The position numbers were made by a program, and so were the translations under genes. The notes below the pieces were generated by a model. It worked only from the letters and a program-made list of their open reading frames with translations, was not told the DNA's origin and ran no database searches. DNA of 64,000 bases from Actinomycetota bacterium (lineage in GTDB: Bacteria > Actinomycetota > Actinomycetes > Nanopelagicales > Nanopelagicaceae): assembly GCA_009699575.1 (NCBI GenBank), contig WLNY01000002.1:36614-100613 (forward strand), written 5' to 3'. Every line of letters starts with the position of its first letter. The stretch's first letter is position 1. Positions 57,140-64,000 of this stretch are shown here, piece by piece.

Positions 57140-58423
57140 TTATTGCTCTGTAGGAGCCATCTGCGGACGAAGGGCTTCAAGATCAATTACATTTCCTGAG
57201 ACATCTTTGACTGTGACCTTAGCCAAAGCCTCGGAGAGCGCCTTTGCTCGTGCTACCTCAGCTACTAATGACTGGATTTGTCCAGCATTTTGCAACTCTT
57301 GGGCAAATTGCTCTGGAGCCATTCCGTAGCGCTGGGAGGCGCGAATCAAATACTCGGTTAATTCAATTTCAGAAACCTGCACTGATTCAGACTTCACGAT
57401 TGCATCGAGAAGGAAATCTGATTTCAATGACGATCGAACTTCACCATCAACTTCTGCGCGATGCTCGTCATCACCCAAGCGACCCTCACCGGCGAGGTGC
57501 TGATTAACTTCTTGCTCGACCAAAGTTTCAGGTACAGGGATGTCTGCATCATCGAGCAACTTTGTTACAAGTCGATCGCGCGCTTGTGCACCTTGTTCTA
57601 GTTTCTTCACTTTATCGAGGCGTACTGCAAAGTCAGCTTTCAGTTCTGCCAAAGTATCAAATTCTGAAGCCAGCTTCGCGAACGCTTCGTCAACAACTGG
57701 AAGTTCGCGTTCCTTCACGGCTTTAAGTGTGATTGTTACAACGCCTGATTCACTCTCACGTTGCCCAACGAGTTGTGTGGTGAAATCTTTTGTATCTCCA
57801 GCGCTCATACCGAGAAGCGCTTCATCAAGACCATCAATCATGCGATTTGAGCCAACTTCGTATGAAATGTCGTTTGCTTGACCACCTTCAACTTCTTCAC
57901 CCTCAATGTTTGCAACGAGATCAACAGTCACGAAGTCCCCCGTTTGTGTCGCGCGCTCGACGGTATGCAAAGTACCAAAGCGAATTCGAAGTTCTTCAAT
58001 CTGCTCATCAATATCGGTGTCAGTAACTACTACATCGTCGACTTCAATAACCATCTTTGCGAAATCAGGAAGAGTTACTTCTGGACGTACATCAACCTCG
58101 ACTGTGAAAACTAATTTCTTATTGTCTACAAGTTCTTTTACATCTACCTCTGGGCGACCGATAACGAGAAGAGTATGTTCGCGAGCTGCCTGACCATAGA
58201 AATCTGGAAGAGCGGTGTTAATAGCTTCGTCCAGAACAGCGGCGCGACCAACTCGCTGATCAATCATTGACGATGGAATTTTTCCTTTGCGAAATCCAGG
58301 AACATTTATTTGTGTTGCTATTTTTTTATATGCGTCTTCAATATGTGAAGAAAGCTCTGAAAAGGGAACTTCGATATCGACTCGAACACGAGTTGGAGAA
58401 AGGGTTTCGACCGTGCTCTTCAC
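57140..58423 (-). CDS. tig: trigger factor
   Basis: MKSTVETLSPTRVRVDIEVPFSEL; VPGFRKGKIPSSMI; FKBP region. Confidence 0.97.
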   Translation of the reverse strand: MKSTVETLSPTRVRVDIEVPFSELSSHIEDAYKKIATQINVPGFRKGKIPSSMIDQRVGRAAVLDEAINTALPDFYGQAAREHTLLVIGRPEVDVKELVDNKKLVFTVEVDVRPEVTLPDFAKMVIEVDDVVVTDTDIDEQIEELRIRFGTLHTVERATQTGDFVTVDLVANIEGEEVEGGQANDISYEVGSNRMIDGLDEALLGMSAGDTKDFTTQLVGQRESESGVVTITLKAVKERELPVVDEAFAKLASEFDTLAELKADFAVRLDKVKKLEQGAQARDRLVTKLLDDADIPVPETLVEQEVNQHLAGEGRLGDDEHRAEVDGEVRSSLKSDFLLDAIVKSESVQVSEIELTEYLIRASQRYGMAPEQFAQELQNAGQIQSLVAEVARAKALSEALAKVTVKDVSGNVIDLEALRPQMAPTEQ

Positions 58424-58466
58424 GTAGTACTCCTTTATGAATTATGTGAATGTAACTGTGAAATGA

Positions 58467-58542
58467 TGGTCGGGGCGGGGAGATTCGAACTCCCGGTCTC
58501 CTGCTCCCAAAGCAGGCGCGCTAGCCACTACGCTACGCCCCG
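58467..58542 (-). tRNA. tRNA-Pro (anticodon UGG) with encoded CCA
   Basis: acceptor CGGGGCG/CGCCCCG, anticodon arm CCTGC-TTTGGGA-GCAGG, T arm GGGAG-TTCGAAT-CTCCC, ACCA 3' end. Confidence 0.95.
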
Positions 58543-58676
58543 CGGCGCAATTCGTGAGTCTAGAGGAAATTTACACCTTCACAAACCGCGAAAAAGTCCC
58601 CTTCCACTGACAACGGCTCAAAATGTGGCCCAGGTAACCCATTTCTCTTCTATTTGCATGATTTTCTTACCTGCCA

Positions 58677-59576
58677 TCATCCAAAGGAGCCTATTAAATT
58701 CAAAATTGATGGGCCGATGACAATAATTAAAACGCACGGTAAAAAGCAGACCATAATCGGCCCCAAAATCTTCACGGGAACCTTCTGCGCTTGCTCACGA
58801 GCTCTCTCGCGGCTCTTCATGCGCATTTCTTTGACCTGCTCTTTGAGCACAGCAGAAATGGGTATTCCTAGTCGATCTACTTGAAGGAGTGCTGTAACGA
58901 ATTTAGTCACGTCAACATGGTTGAGGCGTTCAGACATCGCCATCATCGCATCTGCTCGACTTGCACCCACTTGCATCTCACCAAGAGCGCGAGAAAATTC
59001 ATCCGCGATTCCACCTTCACGGCTAGCTGCAACCTTGGCCATCGCCTGTTGAAAGCTTAAGCCGGCCTCAACGCACATGCTCAACATATCAATGGACTCG
59101 GGTAAATTATATTGAATGTCATCGCCACGTTTTTGAACACTGTTGTAGACGAGTAAGTCAGGAACTAAGAATGCAACTACAGCGAATAAAATATTTGTCA
59201 GAATTCCCGTCACAGTCATCGCATGTGAATAAATGAAACTCGCGAAAAAACCAATAAAAAGAAAGAGCGATTTACGACGAACAAGTGACCTAAAAGAATC
59301 AGGCTTCAATCGTCCAGTTCTTTGAAGCAATCGCAAGAGATTTGTACGATACTTACCTCGCACAAAAAGGTCAGCGAATCGATCAAGTAATGCTTGGCTC
59401 TGACCAGGCAAATCTTCGGAATACGAAACTATCGCATTTGCATATGTTCCAATGATGGATCGAATTTTCTCTTTTCTTTTTGCACGATCTCTTCCAAATA
59501 TATATAGGAGTAAAAACAAAGCAGACAGGGCCACAAGGAGACTTACGTAAAACGGAATACGTGATTGTGTATTCAT
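58677..59576 (-). CDS. tadC: TadC-like type II secretion F-domain membrane protein
   Basis: T2SSF domain LPESIDMLSMCVEAGLSFQQAMAKVA; ATGA overlap with tadB. Confidence 0.88.
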   Translation of the reverse strand: MNTQSRIPFYVSLLVALSALFLLLYIFGRDRAKRKEKIRSIIGTYANAIVSYSEDLPGQSQALLDRFADLFVRGKYRTNLLRLLQRTGRLKPDSFRSLVRRKSLFLFIGFFASFIYSHAMTVTGILTNILFAVVAFLVPDLLVYNSVQKRGDDIQYNLPESIDMLSMCVEAGLSFQQAMAKVAASREGGIADEFSRALGEMQVGASRADAMMAMSERLNHVDVTKFVTALLQVDRLGIPISAVLKEQVKEMRMKSRERAREQAQKVPVKILGPIMVCFLPCVLIIVIGPSILNLIGSFG

Positions 59577-61192
59577 ATTTTGATCTTCACCACCTTTTGA
59601 ACCCAAAACCATCCGCCGAGCATCAAGACACCGATACTAATTGCAAGAACGACTCCCACTGGGTCTGTCCAAAAAAGTGCCACATAATCTGGGCGCGTTG
59701 CCAACATGAAGAAAAAGATTCCAATCGGAAGACCAACTAAAACGTAGGCAGAAGTACGTCCCTCAGCTGAGAGAGTGACAACTTCTCTCCTGATTTCTGC
59801 TCGGCCACGAATTGTTTCAGAAGTAGCGCTCAAAATTTCCGAGAGATTTCCACCAACATCTCTTTGAATTGCCACAGCGGTTACTGCCCAGCGCAGGTCC
59901 TCGCTATTCATTCTGGTCGCAACATTGGTCAACGCAGATTCGAAATCGGCACCAATTTGAATTTCGCCCATTGCTCGTCGAAACTGACGACCAACCTCAG
60001 TCGGGTCATCCTGAGCAATTGACTCAAATGCCTGGAGGAAATTGAGACCAGAACGAAGTCCGCCGGCGATCACACTGAGAGCGTCTGGCAAATTTCGTTC
60101 AAAATCACTTATTCGTTGAGTAGTTTTACGAGAGAGATATGCAGCGCCAATGAGATATCCGAAGAACGTAGCTAGAAAAAGAGCCGCAAATATGTTCTTG
60201 GTGACAAGATTAAAGAAATAGAGAAGTAGCAGAAATACGCCTAGCTGAATTCCAAGCCATGTTTGAAGAGAGATTGGAATACCTGCGACGTCAACAATTC
60301 GACGTTGACTGGCTATGTAGCGCCTTGTCAGTATGTTCCTCTCAAGCACGGAAAATAAAGTTACTTTGGACTCCATCAAATCTTTACCTTCGAGATTTGA
60401 ATACTCACGAAGAATTTTTCTATGTTGAAACTTCTCACGCGCTCTTATCCGCGAAATAACAAGCCCGATGCCTAAGAGAAAAATAGCAAGCACCAATAAA
60501 GTCAAAGAATATTTAACACTAGAACTATTTTTCACCGCGGGGCTTGCCGCAATAACTGTGACATTCTCATCATAATACTTAGGCACAAGTGTTTGCTGAG
60601 CTTCTTGGAATCCCGATGCGAGACGGCTGACATCTCCAATAGCAATGAGGTTTCCACCACTATTTTTCGCTATTTTATCCAAAATGTTGAGTTGGCTCTG
60701 ATTAGAATCAATCGCAAGTACGTCAATGGGATTCTTACGCCCTGCGACAATTTTTAGAAGTTTCGCTTTACTGAGCCGACTGAAATTATCGGCGCCATCA
60801 CTGATTACGATGATTCGAGCATGCCCTGAATCTGTAGCCAACGTATTTGCTACTTTGATTGCGTCGTAGAGGGATGAATTTCCTTTAGCTGAAATCCGAG
60901 CCACGGCTTCTGATAATTTAAGTCGGTCCAAGGTTGGAGATGAGAGCACCTGCACTGAATTATTAAATGTGATCAGTCCAATAGGCAATGAAAGAGGCAC
61001 CTTCTCGATAAATACTTGAGTCGCTTGCAAAGTTTGAGTCAATTTCTCGCCGCGCATGGATCCACTGACATCTAGAACAATAATTACATTATTGCTATCA
61101 ACCGCCTGGGCGCCAGTTGGGACAAGCAAGGCAGATGCAGCAAGAATTAATCCACTACACAGACGCACCAGGCCTTTCTTTGATTTCGTCAT
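59573..61192 (-). CDS. tadB: secreted vWA domain fused to TadB-like T2SSF membrane protein
   Basis: signal peptide, VIIVLDVSGSMRGEK MIDAS, IIVISDGADN, TM, then LPDALSVIAGGLRSGLNFLQAFESIAQD T2SSF region. Confidence 0.85.
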   Translation of the reverse strand: MTKSKKGLVRLCSGLILAASALLVPTGAQAVDSNNVIIVLDVSGSMRGEKLTQTLQATQVFIEKVPLSLPIGLITFNNSVQVLSSPTLDRLKLSEAVARISAKGNSSLYDAIKVANTLATDSGHARIIVISDGADNFSRLSKAKLLKIVAGRKNPIDVLAIDSNQSQLNILDKIAKNSGGNLIAIGDVSRLASGFQEAQQTLVPKYYDENVTVIAASPAVKNSSSVKYSLTLLVLAIFLLGIGLVISRIRAREKFQHRKILREYSNLEGKDLMESKVTLFSVLERNILTRRYIASQRRIVDVAGIPISLQTWLGIQLGVFLLLLYFFNLVTKNIFAALFLATFFGYLIGAAYLSRKTTQRISDFERNLPDALSVIAGGLRSGLNFLQAFESIAQDDPTEVGRQFRRAMGEIQIGADFESALTNVATRMNSEDLRWAVTAVAIQRDVGGNLSEILSATSETIRGRAEIRREVVTLSAEGRTSAYVLVGLPIGIFFFMLATRPDYVALFWTDPVGVVLAISIGVLMLGGWFWVQKVVKIKI

Positions 61193-62547
61193 GGCTGAAA
61201 AAGGGTTTCTCGAATTTGGATACCTCGCTGAGCCAATTTAAGAAGGAAATTTGGGACATTTCCAGTTGGAAGTAATTTACCCAGCGCGCGAGAATTGGGT
61301 ACATCCATATAAATAAATTTGAAAATCTCGTTCGTTTGAACTTCTCCTCCTACGATTCCTGTCACTTCTGAAATAGAGGTAATTTGGCGCGATCCATCAC
61401 GAAGTCGTGATTGCTGAATAATTAAATCAAGAGCCTGCGACATTTGCTCTCTGATGACAGCGGTCGGAAGCTCGATTCCCGCCATAAGTACAAGTGTTTC
61501 AATTCTAAGAAGTGCTTCCTGTGGTGAATTCGCATGCACTGTAGTTATAGAACCATCGTGTCCGGTGTTCATTGCCTGCAACATATCTAGCGCTGCAGCA
61601 TCTCTTACCTCACCGACAATGATTCGGTCTGGGCGCATACGCAAGGTATTTCGCACTAATTCGCGAATCGAAACCATGCCTTTCCCTTCAACGTTTGAAG
61701 GACGTGATTCAAGGCGAACGACGTGAGGTTGCTTTAATTGAAGTTCAGCAGCGTCCTCAATAGTAATGATTCGTTCATTGGGTGGAATAAAAGAGGAAAG
61801 AACATTGAGTGTTGTTGTTTTTCCAGAACCAGTTCCTCCACTAATCAAAATATTACATTTTCCTTCTACGCACCCTGCCATGAATTCCATTGCTGCAGTT
61901 GAAAATGTTCCGGTCGCCACCATGTCTTTGACTGTGAATGGATCGGATGCGAATTTACGAATCGTAAGCGATGAACCGTCGAGTGCAATGGGCGGGATTA
62001 CTGCGTGAACACGACTTCCATCTGCTAATCGAGCATCAACGAGCGGGCTCGATTCATCAATACGTCTACCAATACGCGCCACGATTCGATCGATTGTTCG
62101 TCGAAGGTGTTCTTCACTTCCAAATACGTAATTTGTTTTCGTTATTTTGCCATTTTTTTCAATGTAGATTCGATCAAAACTATTGACCATAATTTCCGAT
62201 ACGTCACCATCGCGCAATAGTGGCTGAAGAGGTCCCAGGCCAAGAATTTCATCAACAATTTCTTGCATGAGGTTTGCACGATCAATCGCTGTAAGCGGGT
62301 GATCGCTTGCAACAATTACTCGAGAAATGGATTCAAATACGTACTTTTCCAAAGTGCGAGTATCTAATTCGCCTTCATAGAGTTGCTGACCTAATACGTT
62401 GATGAGTTGCTTATGGACATCTTCTTTAATAGAGCTGTAATCGGTCGCAGAGAATTCACTTTCAAATTCATTCGTAAGCGAAGGAAGATGAGGGAAAGAG
62501 TTTGCTCTGTTTGCCTCGGGATGATTGAGGCGATCCGAGAGGCTCAT
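61189..62547 (-). CDS. tadA: TadA/CpaF pilus assembly ATPase
   Basis: ILISGGTGSGKTTTLNVLSSFIPPNERIITIEDAAELQL; RPDRIIVGEVRDAAALDMLQAMNTGHDGSITTVHAN. Confidence 0.96.
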   Translation of the reverse strand: MSLSDRLNHPEANRANSFPHLPSLTNEFESEFSATDYSSIKEDVHKQLINVLGQQLYEGELDTRTLEKYVFESISRVIVASDHPLTAIDRANLMQEIVDEILGLGPLQPLLRDGDVSEIMVNSFDRIYIEKNGKITKTNYVFGSEEHLRRTIDRIVARIGRRIDESSPLVDARLADGSRVHAVIPPIALDGSSLTIRKFASDPFTVKDMVATGTFSTAAMEFMAGCVEGKCNILISGGTGSGKTTTLNVLSSFIPPNERIITIEDAAELQLKQPHVVRLESRPSNVEGKGMVSIRELVRNTLRMRPDRIIVGEVRDAAALDMLQAMNTGHDGSITTVHANSPQEALLRIETLVLMAGIELPTAVIREQMSQALDLIIQQSRLRDGSRQITSISEVTGIVGGEVQTNEIFKFIYMDVPNSRALGKLLPTGNVPNFLLKLAQRGIQIRETLFQP

Positions 62548-63719
62548 CGAAATGACCGTCTCAAGAATCGTCTTGTTTCTCCCTTTTGCACTCCACCGGA
62601 ATTTTCCCGAACTAGATCTGCGATATCAAAAATTGCCTTACTTACCTTATGGCGAGGCATGGATGTGGTGATGGTCTCCCCGCGATTGATGGTGAGCGGA
62701 ACATCGGCACTCGTCGGAATCAAAGCAGCGACTTTTGTACCTATTGAGTCTTCGACATCAGAAATGGTGAGCCCAGATCGTGCATCACTTCGATTGATGA
62801 CTACCTGGCTCTTTGACTCTGGAATTCCAATTGCTTTAAGAGTACTCATCGAAACCTTTAGATTTTTAAGTGCAGGCATGTCTAAAGTAGTCAGCAGGAG
62901 ACAATAGTCCGCCATATCAAATGATTTCAGAATTACTTCTGTAAATGCTGGGGGTGAATCCACGACAACGTAGTCGTAAGTTTCCACGAGGCGATTGAGA
63001 ATTATTTCCGCCAAATCTGCCGAGATATGTTCTACATCTGTCGGGTTATTCGGAGCGAGAAGTACATCAAATTTATCCTTATAAGAGATGAGAAGCGACA
63101 TAACTCCCAATTTGTCTAAATTCTTCTGCATGCCCAACGCTTGACTAATGTTTTTTGTCGGTTCGATTTGAAGAGCGACCGCAACGTCACCAAATTGAAG
63201 ATCAAAGTCCACTAAGCAGACCTTGCTGCCTTCAGCCATACTCAATGCATCAGCTAAATTTACTGACAGGGTTGTTTTTCCGCAGCCACCTTTAGCTGAG
63301 AAAACCAAAACAATTTTTCCATGTCCTTTACTGCCCTTCACTTGACTCTCCGGAAGGGCAACATCCATGCGCTGTGAGATTGCGCGTGATCGCGCACATG
63401 CTCCCAGTAAGGCTGCTGCGTCATCTTCCCCAACAACTTCTCGGATACCTGCTCTAATCGCATCGTTGAGAATGGAAACATCTAATCGCTTGCGAATGAG
63501 AACAACTCCCAAAGCAGGTCTAACCACTCGATACTTTTCTGCGATTTCAACTGCCTGGGTCAGTGCAGATTCAGATCCAATGATGATGAGATTTGTTTCG
63601 GGACTTATTTCAAGCATGTCATATAAATCTCGAACGGTCGGCGCAACCGTGACGGTTTCACCTAACGTAAATTGAATTCGCTCTTGATACTCAGACGCGT
63701 TTCCCAGAAAGATTGTCAT
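62544..63719 (-). CDS. tadZ: TadZ/CpaE pilus assembly protein (MinD-like ATPase with receiver-like N-terminus)
   Basis: VFSAKGGCGKTTLSVNLADAL deviant Walker A; LVDFDLQFGDVAVAL. Confidence 0.9.
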   Translation of the reverse strand: MTIFLGNASEYQERIQFTLGETVTVAPTVRDLYDMLEISPETNLIIIGSESALTQAVEIAEKYRVVRPALGVVLIRKRLDVSILNDAIRAGIREVVGEDDAAALLGACARSRAISQRMDVALPESQVKGSKGHGKIVLVFSAKGGCGKTTLSVNLADALSMAEGSKVCLVDFDLQFGDVAVALQIEPTKNISQALGMQKNLDKLGVMSLLISYKDKFDVLLAPNNPTDVEHISADLAEIILNRLVETYDYVVVDSPPAFTEVILKSFDMADYCLLLTTLDMPALKNLKVSMSTLKAIGIPESKSQVVINRSDARSGLTISDVEDSIGTKVAALIPTSADVPLTINRGETITTSMPRHKVSKAIFDIADLVRENSGGVQKGETRRFLRRSFR

Positions 63720-64000
63720 TAATTGCCACCTGAGTAGATATTTTTATCGGTTACGCCAGAGGATTTTGTCACCAGAGTTGAGTCAGCAAGTAATCCAGCT
63801 TGAATGGTTCCGGTTTGGCTGGCTTGAATCAGTTTTTCCGCCTGGCGATCCGAAACTGCTACGGTCACGAAATTCGACTCCGTAGATTCTCCGGTCACAG
63901 GAAGAGTCTCAGTACTTCTCGCGATTCTTGCTCCAACTGCTAATACTTCAATATCTTCGAGCAAAACAACTGTGCGCCTATCCGTCACTCCTGCCTGACC
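63719..64000 (-). CDS. cpaB: CpaB/RcpC pilus assembly protein, C-terminal fragment (runs off right edge)
   Basis: DRRTVVLLEDIEVLAVGARI; frame open to window edge; position next to tadZ. Confidence 0.7.
   Translation of the reverse strand, partial: GQAGVTDRRTVVLLEDIEVLAVGARIARSTETLPVTGESTESNFVTVAVSDRQAEKLIQASQTGTIQAGLLADSTLVTKSSGVTDKNIYSGGN

Noticed and set aside
58463-58720. 85-aa plus-strand ORF starting MMVGAGRFELPVSCSQSRRASHYATP
   Set aside because: This is the antisense reading of the tRNA-Pro gene, a common false ORF

Overview
The window is about 64 kb of chromosomal core from a fairly low-GC, gene-dense actinobacterium. Gene content suggests a streamlined planktonic lineage of the acI/Nanopelagicales type, but that is inference. 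Nearly all genes are on the minus strand. From left to right: proS(partial)-ispG-rseP-dxr; a polyamine module (speB-like ureohydrolase, potCBAD, aldehyde dehydrogenase); DinB-like and DUF1761-like genes; rlmN-cdsA-frr-pyrH-tsf-rpsB-xerC; a branched-chain amino acid operon (cimA, ilvE, leuB, serA, ilvC, ilvN, ilvB, ilvD); a plus-strand MFS exporter; an amidase plus gatB-gatA-gatC; proA / plus-strand serine hydrolase / proB; obgE-rpmA-rplU-rne; rodA-mrdA-mreD-mreC-mreB; ndk-DUF4233-folC-valS; clpX-MFS-clpP2-clpP1-tig; tRNA-Pro(UGG); and part of a tad locus (tadC, tadB, tadA, tadZ, cpaB fragment). I see no CRISPR array, insertion sequence, prophage or rRNA. The most notable signals are: (i) a TadB-like protein carrying an N-terminal secreted von Willebrand A domain; (ii) hairpins that would hide the Shine-Dalgarno sequences of clpX and pyrH; (iii) a complete peptide-leader attenuator in front of ilvB; (iv) a multi-hairpin 5' leader in front of rpsB; (v) a ClgR-operator-like site in front of clpP1P2. 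Nothing here is proven to be a new system. All calls are from reading the sequence without database searches or folding software.
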